Positions 54,731 to 64,000 of a DNA stretch of 64,000 bases are shown here, piece after piece. The notes under the pieces were generated by a model. The model did not search any database and was not told the origin of the DNA. It worked only from the letters and a program-made list of their open reading frames with translations. This DNA is from Dermanyssus gallinae (taxonomy: Eukaryota; Arthropoda; Arachnida; Mesostigmata; Dermanyssidae). The translations under genes and the position numbers were made by a program. The DNA lies in assembly GCA_003439945.1 (NCBI GenBank), contig QVRM01006110.1, positions 1 through 64,000 on the forward strand, written 5' to 3'. Numbering within the stretch: the first letter of the stretch is position 1; every line of letters begins with the position of its first letter.

Positions 54731-57700
54731 GTTATATGTTCTTCATAATGATACGATATGACGCTTATTTATTCTTAATCACTATTCCTTAAACTTTTAT
54801 TCATCAATTCGTATTACAATCCTGTGTAAGTGTAGTCCTGGAATCCTGGCAAAAACGAGAGTGTCCAGAGAATTGTTAAGGTTACTTATCAACATCTTAA
54901 AGCAAAACACTATTCTGATTGAAAACGCGGTCGGCATTGCGGGGGAGGCGACTTGAACCGCAGCTGATGAACTGAGCCCACTGCTGTTTTCCATACTTCT
55001 CGAGCATATATATATATATATGGTATGAGCACAAGGAAACATTTAAAGTTATATAGAGATGACGTATACTACAGTATATTCTGGTCGCGTCTATGAATTT
55101 AAACAATGTGTACACTTTTATACTAGTGAGCGCATACTGCTATTCATCTTAAAACATCCTTGAAGATATATATATATAATATATATATAAGGCGGATTGC
55201 CTCTCACAGATGTTTAAGATACATAGCAGCATGCCCTAACTAGTGTACAAATGCTTTTTGAGTACAGGGTGTTATATAATCATAGACTACATATGATGTC
55301 AAACCCTTTAGGTGCTTGAACATATTCATCTCAGTCATATTGTGTCTTCACGGTTTGAAGTGTGCATCTCCTTCGCATGATCCGCAAATTGTTCTCTGGT
55401 GATCAATTCACCAAAATCCCCCAGCGGATTTATTATTATTATTATTAATCCATTTAGACAGCTCCGTGTTGCTCCTTTGGTGGACAGCTTCTCGTTGCTC
55501 CCTCGGAGCAGCTCGACTTGCGCGCTCCGTTCCGTCGGCGTTCGCCTCTCACTGTCGGAGCACTCAAATCCGAAAGTCGAACTCCGGCGACCAGCACTCG
55601 CGTCAAAGGTGCACTTAAATGGGTTAGGTTATTCGAGCAAGAACTGCCTTCTCACACTCACTTTTTTCATCCGCGCCTCTTTCGTGTTTCGTGTGCACTG
55701 AGTGGACTGAGCAAGTAAGTTGGAAGTCACACTCGCGAGCCGTTCTTTCAGGAGTACTAGCGCAACGCTAACCGGTTGTGAACCTTGTTTGTTGTCTAGT
55801 GGTGAATATATCCATAGGTGAACTCGGACAGGTCGGGTTTTTGTCTACCCAGTGATTAGAACTTCGAGACCTGGAGCCTGGTGGGTCCTCATATTATCCG
55901 CTCGCTCTCCCAGGCGTTCTAGACGACTCAATTACTATTCAGTAGTAGTCGTCTTATCAGTAGTATAATTCGTATTATCACCTTTTTCTACCCGGTGACC
56001 AAGGCGCTCGTATACATCGACCAAAGAACACACTGTTCAGTTACTGATCTGCCAAACCTAGCGAGCTCACTTCATTACCTGTCTTCCGTTCTACCTACCC
56101 CGCAAATCACACTGCCGACTGTCACTGCACGTGAAGAACCGCCGCGCTTATTGTGTATATGTGCGTGTAAAGGAACCGAGACTGAGATATACCTTTTGGC
56201 ATCCACTTGCAGAACTGGCGGTAAATTATTTATTATTACCTTTATTACTATTGATATTATTAAGCTTTTGTTTGGTTTGTATTTTTACGTATCACTATTT
56301 GATATAGTGATATCGCTCAGTGAATTCTGAGCGTGGGCTCAGAATCTCGAATCTTGAATCGCTTTCCGATCTGAGTTCGACTGTGCGCGGCTACATGCGG
56401 TATAGATACACTGTTTTTCAGAAGATTACGGTGCACAACAATGCTTACATGCAGAAAGAGGTGGATAAGTGGGCACGCGTTATGTGTGAACATGTTAAAA
56501 TAAATGTCTTTACTGCATTATTTTGTCTTAAAGTTAAAGTTTTGCTAGAAGGTTTGCCAGATAAAAAATATTTTTAAACACTGCCCGTACTTTGTGGCGC
56601 TAAAAGAAATCAAACATCGAAGGCAGTCCTGTTAACAGCAATCTTCCATGGAGTTTGCGTTGGTCATTCGTGTACAATGTTGAATGTGATCAACACTCGT
56701 TTAGTGTAACTGATCTCGATCTTACCAAGAATATCTCAATCTATTTTTCTCAACCTCGTATAGCTGATTGAGTAATTTGAAGTTCCGTGACCAACACGGA
56801 GTGCAACGCATGTATTCGCTGAGAGTTTTAGCTAAAGAGAGTCAGATCACTTGTAAAGCTCATAATTTAGCGTATCCTGCAGTTATGGAGTTTTCGGTTA
56901 AGTCCGCTTTTTCTCATCCGCATATATGCTATATTTTACATGTTCAGGAATTTATATTATTGGAAGAATTGATGAAAAGGATGAATATAAGCGGTCCACG
57001 AATGGTTTCTTGTCGACAACCGGAGGCTGCGTTTGCCTTCTTAGACATTGTTGTTTGGTAGTTAATTCTTGCATGTCAGCGTTGTGATATATAGTCGAAG
57101 AAACTACACAACGGTGAGCAAAATCGGCGCTTTGTACAATGTAAGATAAAAGCCTACGTCATGTATAAAGAAGCATTTCGAATTGTAATGGGCGGTGGTA
57201 TGGCTATTTGTCGCGAATGATGCTAACAGAGGAAAGTATATCACTACTGAATGTACAATTTCTACAATACCAAGCGTTTTTTTTACATGACACAGCACTT
57301 TTATACACCAAGCATGCAATTTTGCACTTTTAAAAGAGCACCAAACGAAATGCGTATAACCTGCGGCACGTATGATTTTCTCTCGTTTTAAAGTAAAAAA
57401 GACTGACATAAGTTGGGAGTGCTCGAAATAGTAGCATAATTGGCATACACGCGATGTGGTTCCACATTTTCCTTTGTTGGGGGGGGGGGGGGTTCTATTT
57501 TAGCTTTGGTAATGCCTTCCTTGTATTTTTGCATTGCTTGCCAATGTCTCCCTTACTTTGATGACAAGGATCGTCTCGTCATTCTCAGTCGACAGTCATT
57601 CTCATTATGTCACGTCACATTTCAGTTCGAGTGCATAGTTTGTAAGTGTTTAGTTCACGCATTTATTCTAGAGCGTTTTTTCTCAGCCATTACGTCGATT

Positions 57701-58085
57701 ACACAAAGACACGTGATTATTTTTTGGCATTAATGCAAAATAATAAAAATTTGACTACTCAACTAGATCGCGACCAATAGAAAGCAGCGTCATAAACACA
57801 TCAAAGGCACAAACATGGTGTGTGTGATGGATCATATTCAAATATTAAAGTTACTTTTTCAACAAAAACGAGTCTAGTCTAGTTAGGATGGCTACTGTGC
57901 AATAAACAACACTTGAGCCTAGATAGGAAGGCACGAACGTTTTCCCTACGATATTGTTCTTCTGTTGCAGCAAACTTAATTCACGACATGCAAGTATGAT
58001 AAGTCCATTAGATAAACATGCGTAGCGCAGCATTATCCTGACAAATACGATTACATCAGGAATAATCGATTATTGATTAAATGTA
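54731..58085. other. No recognised gene, unidentified open frames
   Basis: Plus frames at 55518-55718, 56320-56577 and 56759-57061 have protein-like composition (for example a frame around SDLSSTVRGYMRYRYTVFQK at about 56370-56425) and lie in the same direction. I recognise no family. They could be the degraded ORF1 of a retroelement or a decayed gene. A tRNA-like GCGGTTCAAGTCGCC on the minus strand near 54950 lacks a suitable A box. Short AT arrays occur at 55003-55021 and 55167-55189. A G12 run is at 57481-57492. Confidence 0.3.
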
Positions 58086-58128
58086 CTTCGGTGTACTTGC
58101 GAGTAGTCGTAATAAATTATGTTGTCTG

Positions 58129-58160
<32 letters not shown>
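58086..58160 (+). repeat. Dispersed short repeat copy 1 plus (AT)n
   Basis: TACTTCGGTGTACTTGCGAG followed by TAGTCGTAATAAATTATGTTGTCTGT (58084-58130) leads into an (AT)n array (58132-58160). The same pattern recurs at 58918-58971. Confidence 0.7.
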
Positions 58161-58917
58161 GTGTATAAAGGGTTCTCGTTGCGCTTGTATAGTGTAAGGC
58201 GGCCCTACTGTTGGTCGGCAAATGATCGCTTTTTAGAGTCTTGAAACGTTCGATAAGTAGCCGCAGACCAATACACTTGGGGCAGAGTATCCGTTATTAT
58301 ATCGCTACGCACACAGCGAGGTAGAACATTCGGAGGCGCTTGTATTTTAGCATGTTTGCAAAGCACCTTAACGTAATGCTTTTAAAAACATTTATTATTT
58401 ATTACTCTGTCAAGCGAGCTTGCGTACTAATGTTTCTAAAGCGTGCGTACCAATAAGGAGGGCAATAGATTCAGTGCCGCGCAAGACGTTGCTTTAGGAT
58501 TACTCAGGCATTCGGTTCACTTGCGGCTCTTATTATTAGGGGACCTATCTCGGACCTCTAAGGGTTTAAACAACGCAAACGAAGGAAGTAGTGCGAGTCG
58601 AGTTGAAGGCCGGCGTGTTTCTCTCGTTTATCTTTTTTCCTCCTTTATGACGGCGCCCCCTTTCCAGTGGCGCCGGCGTTGACGTTGGAGGGTGCCAGAG
58701 CGTTCACAACCTTACCGTACCAGGGCTTTTCCCTTTGAGTAGTGTACGGGCGTCAACCCGTTGGGGGCGTTTGGCCCCATGGTGCAGAAAAGGTGACCCC
58801 ATGGTGCATGTAATGTTGAGTAGTTATGACGCTCAAGTTATTTACCGTAGCAGTATGACCCTTACAGATGGATGCTGGGCGCGTCTTGCAGGACGAACTG
58901 GTAGTAATGCAAATGCT

Positions 58918-59020
58918 GCTTACTTCGGTGTAGTTCCGAGTAGTCTTCATACGCCATGTTGTCCGTGGCGTCTCACTGAACGGACAACATGACTTATTAA
59001 AACAATTTGCATGTTCACCG

Positions 59021-59070
<50 letters not shown>
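58918..59070 (+). repeat. Dispersed short repeat copy 2, near (AT)n and poly-T
   Basis: TACTTCGGTGTAGTTCCGAG followed by TAGTCTTCATACGCCATGTTGTCCGT matches the copy at 58084-58130 at about 80 per cent. About 50 bases later an (AT)n array (59023-59062) runs into T10. The nearby ATGTTGTCCGT and its complement ACGGACAACAT form a small inverted repeat (58960-58992). Confidence 0.65.
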
Positions 59071-60151
59071 TAATGCTAATAATAAATTTGTGTATACATG
59101 TATTTTCAGATCCGTAGCTTCTAAGGAGGACTCGCAAGTACCGTCGGGATATTGGAGACCTCTTTGGCTATCTTGCTGGCGGCAAAACGTATGATGAGCA
59201 AAGTGGACAACGTGAACTTGCATCGTTCCAGCCAGAGAGATGTATAGATCTCTTTCGTCGCCGTTACACTTGAAGGCTGCCACCTCATATTAACCTTATA
59301 GTACCTTCCGATATAGCCTCGTTGCAGCAACCTATCGGACAGATAATCGGACAGAAATCTCGTACGCAAGCCCACAGGCCAACCGCGGCATATCATGACA
59401 ACCCTTCGGTGGTCGCCAGAAGGGGTCTTGTTCTTGCAAACACGCCATTGCAAAGTGATCGACGGATACCTACTACCCTAGCTACACGACAAATACGCGC
59501 CCCGCGCTCTGTTGTTTGTTGCTGTGAAGTTCACAAACGGACTTTACGAACAATCATAACACAGCCATGTTCGCGCGCGCAACCGCCAGATTATGCGCTA
59601 TGCGAATCGACGAGCCACGACATAGCCGTCAAGAATGTTCTGGAGAGTCTACATTGACGGCTCTAGCCCGCTGAGGTTTCGGGCGTTTAGAAACGCCCAC
59701 ACGACAAAAACACATAGGCGAATAGCTGTGTGTATGCATGCGTCTGCGTGGACCTTGTGGTTGCAAGGTGGTCCCAACAGCATACCTGAACGAATATGTC
59801 AGGTGTAATAGAACATCTGTAACTTCACAAGCCAAGCAATATCAGGGGCACAGCAGAACCTAGTACTAGTACTACTACTACTGGTAGGGGTTTATTTAGG
59901 TGTTAGTCATCTGTTCGTATCTAGCTCTAAAATGTTCTAAAATGGACGCTGGCCCGGGGATGTGCCGAGCCACCATTCAAAGAGCAAACGCGCTTGACGA
60001 TGTGATCGTGGCTGCGACTTGCCATGCTACGTGTTCAAGCGACGCAGCCAGGGTCGACATGCGGAACCTTGTCAGGCTGTGGCGGTAGGTGTAGGGCGAA
60101 CTGCGTCTGTGTTTGCTCTACGCACCATAGGACTGACTTAAGCAAGCTATC
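59071..60151. other. Upstream flank of RXYLT1
   Basis: No gene recognised. The last 200 bases should hold the RXYLT1 5' UTR and promoter. In-frame TGA codons precede the start ATG. No TATA box can be assigned. Confidence 0.45.
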
Positions 60152-62803
60152 ATGGCCACGCTACTCTTCCGCCGGGTCTCCCTGCTGCTTCTCGGAGCGT
60201 ACATCTGTTTCACCTGCTATTCCGGCTACCTCTTGTTCACGAGGGAGGATCGCGCAAACCTGAGCACTAAGAATCCATCAACTTCCAGTGGTAAGATAGA
60301 TATTACTACACCCTTAGCACGATCTGTTTGATAATGCCTTTCTCTCGTTCTCTCTCTCTCTCTCTCTCTCTCTCAAGTGCGTTGCCGTTTCACCCATTTT
60401 AAGCATTTTCCTTGCTTATATCATGTACGTGTTTACTGCTTATATATTTGATGCGTACTGGCGCGCGCGTCCACACAAGAATGGGCAAAGGTTCTCCTTG
60501 GCCATTTTGGTGTGTAGGCTCGCGTTTTTTGTCGTTTCGATTTGCTTTGATAGCATCTGAATAGAAAGCATTTAGAGTACAGTGATCATGTTTTATTTAT
60601 GACGAATAATTATTACTGAGTGAAAATTTAAAAAGAGCAGACAATAAATTACTAGAATTAAGGAGGTTGTTTTTAATTCTAGACTATCCTCCGTCCCCTA
60701 CGGCTTGGAACTTAACTTGAGGTATATCTTCAATGCACCGAGGGCCGGACATGTTAAGATATCTAGGGTTTCCCCAACAGTCCTTGTGGCAGCACGGCCG
60801 CTGACTCTCAGCGATATGGTTTATCATCTATTCTCGGTGAGCATCGCTCAAAGAAAATTCCATCAACAACAGGGATCGAACCGGCGACACCCCGGTAGAT
60901 GACAACCATGACTAGCTGCACTTGTCCCCTAGACCATGCCGCCACTGGCAATAAGTAACTACTTAGACCCATCTTGACGTATGGGTGTAGTCACACACTC
61001 ATGCCGATAAGGTGACAATGTTGACATGTCATATCTTTCGTTCGCGTTCTAGGTGGTCGGGGGAGCGCAGATGTCGCTGCTGTGAGCGGGGGTGGCCAGC
61101 TATCGAACGTTGGTGGAGCTCAAAATGGTAGGATGGATCTGAATGCTGGCCAGCTTTTGTCTCCCGGATTAGCCCCATCGTCTCGACGCAACGGGGCCAA
61201 CGAGGAGGACTGGAACCCTTGGGGCGAGGACTTTGAGCCCGAGCGAAGTGAAGCTGCGGCGGCAGCGGCAGCCGCGGCAGGAGCAGGTGTCATTGGAGGT
61301 GGCAGTTTGACAGGTGGAGCTCGCCGAAAAGGTGACCCCGAGAACGTTGGAGACTTGGGACCCGATAACCGCCCGGCCAAGTACACGGTCGAGATTTGGG
61401 GAAAGGCCGCTATTGGTGAGTAGTGAGAAGTTGGATGCTTGGCGCCTAATAATTTAAGCCCACACTCGTAGCTGGCACTATGCGTAGTTTTAATAAATGT
61501 AATTCAAGTATAGGAATTTTAATAATTGTAATTCAAGTATAGGAATTTTAATGATTGTAATTCAAGTATAGGAATTTTAATAATTGTAATTTAAGTATAG
61601 GAATCAAATATAGGAATTGTTGCAATGTTATCTTCGTCGCCATTTAAATATTATTTGGAGACGATTAGAAATATAAGAAAGCTTTAGAGACTATTACTAT
61701 ACCTGTTCTATAGTATACTGGCTTCACAAGTGATACCGTCGTGTTTTGATTAGGGTCCCGATTTGCCAGTGTAAATAATACGTTATTATCTACTTATATT
61801 GTTAACAATTTATTTTTGCTGTATTATTGCTGTTCTTGTCGAACGCGTTTTTCAGGAAACTACCTCTGGGAGCATATATTTGCCGCTCGACTTGAATCGC
61901 GGTACGAGGGAGCGTGGCATTTTGGTACGAAAAAGATTGGCAATATCCGATTCAAGTACCGCACCGGGCCCGGCATCGCGCCACAGACGGCACCGAGCGA
62001 CGTGAGTAGCACGATCCCTTCGTAGGCCCCTTGCATGTCTTTTTCAAGTTCAGCGAAAAGCTCTACTACTCTTATCGACCTAACTACACAACGTATTATT
62101 ACGCGTTGTTATTACTATCACTACAATACTACCTACAGTTCTATTTAGCCCTATGTCGTAGGGCAGTAGTGGGTAATAGGTTGTACAGAGTAACGTTGTG
62201 GGCATCTGCTCGTGTCTCGCTTGTGCGGAATCACCAACCAGGTGGAGTACCTGATTCTCGTTCTGAACGGCAGAAGCAAGGACAAGATCTCATTCGCCCG
62301 CCTTTGGCTCGACTATCTTGATAACTATCCACGGCTACAACACTGCATCGTCGTCCTGCTCGGTGACGAACAATGCCGTAATGACTGGATTACCAGATAC
62401 ATGCGCTCCAGAGGTACGCAACGCTTTGGCGGCCATAATAACTTGCAACTTAAACAGCGGTATATAGATTTTCGCACAAAACAATTCGGAATACCTACTA
62501 CATTGGACATTGGGCATATTTCATACTCATACTTGTGTCATCTGCTATGAGTATAAAATATGCATTAATAGTTTTTTATATCAATGATACGTCATCATAT
62601 TGAAAATGGTTGCACCATTGGACACAATGCTTAAATCCTCGCTAGGAGGATAATAGGAAATATAAATAATAGGAAATAGGAGTAGTTTCTCACACTTACA
62701 CAAATTTACATACATAGTTCACATATTTGGATAGAACGTTGACTATAGCCAAGCTCAAGCAAAGTAACGGTCTAAGCCGCTATTTTCTATTTTTTGCTTG
62801 GAA

Positions 62804-62840
<37 letters not shown>

Positions 62841-63027
62841 ATTAGCCGTTAGCTTGCACGACATAACACGTTTGAAAACTGTTTGTACTGCTTATTATTT
62901 AGGAGAGTTTTGCAGACTGGTTCACTCTTTTCTACTTTTGCTATTACAGGTGGCAAGGTTGATGCAGCTTTCATAGTGTACGACACCGGACTGGTCGATG
63001 ACCACGAGTTCTTCCAGTGGCCGCTAG
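60152..63027 (+). CDS. RXYLT1: Ribitol beta-1,4-xylosyltransferase 1 (TMEM5), exons 1-5, 3' partial
   Basis: Five plus-strand exons with matching phases and GT/AG borders: 60152-60290, 61053-61415, 61856-62001, 62242-62413 and 62950-63027. They encode about 299 residues. The sole ATG follows an in-frame TGA at 60134. Residues about 9-28 are a signal anchor of a type II Golgi membrane protein. A low-complexity stem follows, with EEDWNPWGEDFE (about residue 97, a motif also in vertebrate RXYLT1) and a nine-alanine run. The catalytic part begins with VEIWGKAAIGNYLWEHIF and continues with ILVLNGRSKDKI, VVLLGDEQCRNDWI and VYDTGLVDDHEFFQWPLG, the hallmark blocks of the family. RXYLT1 adds xylose to ribitol-phosphate in the O-mannosyl glycan of alpha-dystroglycan. 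The expected continuation (ATYRNFP block and C-terminal half) is absent from the window, so the gene runs off the right edge. Intron 1 carries a SINE. Confidence 0.95.
60346..60375. repeat. (TC)n microsatellite in RXYLT1 intron 1
   Basis: About 14 TC units. Confidence 0.9.
60642..60960 (-). mobile_element. SINE family A copy 1 (295 bp) in RXYLT1 intron 1
   Basis: The element 60654-60948 is antisense to the gene. Its head, read on the minus strand, has a perfect Pol III A box (TGGTCTAGGGG) and B box (GGTTCGATCCC) about 45 bases apart, so it is tRNA-derived. The body matches 48242-48536 on the other strand along its full length at roughly 80 per cent. A diverged target-site duplication flanks it: caataaattact (60642-60653) and caataagtaact (60949-60960), 10 of 12 matching. 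Both copies measure 295 bp. Confidence 0.92.
61501..61616. repeat. 29-bp minisatellite in RXYLT1 intron 2
   Basis: About 3.7 copies of a 29-base AT-rich unit with core GTAATTCAAGTATAGGAATT. The first three copies are nearly identical and the last is truncated and diverged. Confidence 0.92.
62806..62839. repeat. (AT)n microsatellite in RXYLT1 intron 4
   Basis: Pure AT run of about 16 units between exons 4 and 5. Confidence 0.95.
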
Positions 63028-64000
63028 GTAAACTGACATTCTTTTTTTACCAAACTCTATCAAAGAGCATACTTGCTAAACTAGTGTGCGATGAATAGGA
63101 CAGCAGAGTAAATCAATAAAGCAACAACAAACCATAAAGCTTGGCCGCTACAACAAGCACGTGACGAAAAGTCATACTTCTTCGCACAAGCAAACTCTAT
63201 TTAGCCTACCTTTATCAAGAGAGCATGTGAGAGCTAAACATATATTCTTAACCAACAAAATGGACGATCATCGACCAAGCCGACCAAATTCGACTGACTT
63301 GACTAATGAACGATTTTAAGCTTGTCTTTGCATTGGTAAAACATAAATAGCAATTATGTGTTAGCTTTTCATTCATAACGTTTTGTTTCATAACATGCAA
63401 CTTGATAAAATTCTCGCTGTACAAGATAGACTTACTAATTAATAAATTCCCCTATAGATTCGACGGGATTGCGGGATTAGTTGTCCTATTTAGTTATATT
63501 GCAATGGAAGTTATAGTTACACTTACTAGAATGGGACCATTTAGTTCAAAGTCGACAACAGAAGAGTCGCGAAGTTTCTATAGGCTAGAAGAGCAACGCT
63601 CACCGTCGCATTATAACAGATAGAGGTCATCCAAAACGCATACATTTAATTAATGTTTCAGTGCGAAATTGATTCACAAACTCAAAACTTACTTAGGATA
63701 TTTTTATCGTTTTTGTGTTTAGCGCTTTTTGAATACCATTCCTTTAACATAAGGCTTGTATAGACAGTACCGATTGAGTTTCAAGCTATACAACAATAGC
63801 CTTGGCTTTATGCAAACTATACGATGTGTTTTTTTTATTGATTACGCACTTTCATATTTTTTATAGTTAAAACGTGTACTCAAAGCTGCAATAATGCCCA
63901 ATCTTCGTACCTAGATTATGTCTGGTACTAATATTCGTATGTAAAATAAATTTGTGACTACTTGCGTCTCGTCAGAAGTTACAGGTTTTTGCAAAATGAT
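63028..64000 (+). other. RXYLT1 intron 5, open to the window edge
   Basis: After the exon 5 donor (G|GTAAAC) no sequence encoding the next conserved RXYLT1 block is found, so this is intron. No repeat family recognised here. Confidence 0.6.

Noticed and set aside
54930..54990. Possible tRNA-like element on the minus strand (GCGGTTCAAGTCGCC)
   Set aside because: The only A-box-like sequence is too close, and no cloverleaf can be drawn.
61120..61386. 88-codon minus-strand frame
   Set aside because: Antisense shadow of RXYLT1 exon 2.

Overview
This is nuclear DNA from a metazoan, most likely an arthropod. The evidence is three protein-coding loci with animal-type splice sites, an achaete-scute family bHLH gene, a secreted trypsin-like protease, and abundant non-LTR retrotransposon relics. 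A chelicerate (for example a mite) would fit, but the sequence alone does not settle it. The window is gene-poor. Most of it is intergenic or intronic DNA with about 25 (AT)n arrays, other microsatellites and decayed transposable elements. I found no bacterial-style operon, CRISPR array, rRNA or free-standing tRNA gene.

Layout. Positions 1-9770 hold no recognisable gene, only simple repeats and one 40-bp tandem duplication. 9772-10510 is a reverse-transcriptase (RT) relic. 11545-16379 (minus strand) is a six-exon trypsin-like serine protease gene with all three catalytic residues and an unusual acidic, Gln-rich insertion; one of its introns carries another retroelement relic. RT relics follow at 16480-17790 and 22540-23830. 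A single-exon achaete-scute-like gene lies at 29090-29830 (minus). 30200-47900 is mostly low-complexity DNA, with a SINE at 35805-36018, a G-rich minisatellite at 44452-44700 and a long hairpin around an (AT)n array at 46000-46230. 47960-54730 is a retroelement graveyard: a LINE (minus) split by a SINE, a second LINE (plus) split by a bare poly-T insertion with a target-site duplication, an R2-clade element that still has an open endonuclease domain, and a CR1/Jockey-like element. At 60152-63027 (plus) are the first five exons of RXYLT1 (TMEM5), the ribitol xylosyltransferase of dystroglycan O-mannosyl glycan synthesis. The gene runs off the right edge.

The three genes have no evident functional link: one secreted protease, one proneural-type transcription factor and one Golgi glycosyltransferase. 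The most novel content is the set of small tRNA-related SINE families, recognised here by pairwise comparison inside the window and by matching target-site duplications, and two inverted-repeat structures built around (AT)n arrays. No previously undescribed multi-gene system was found.
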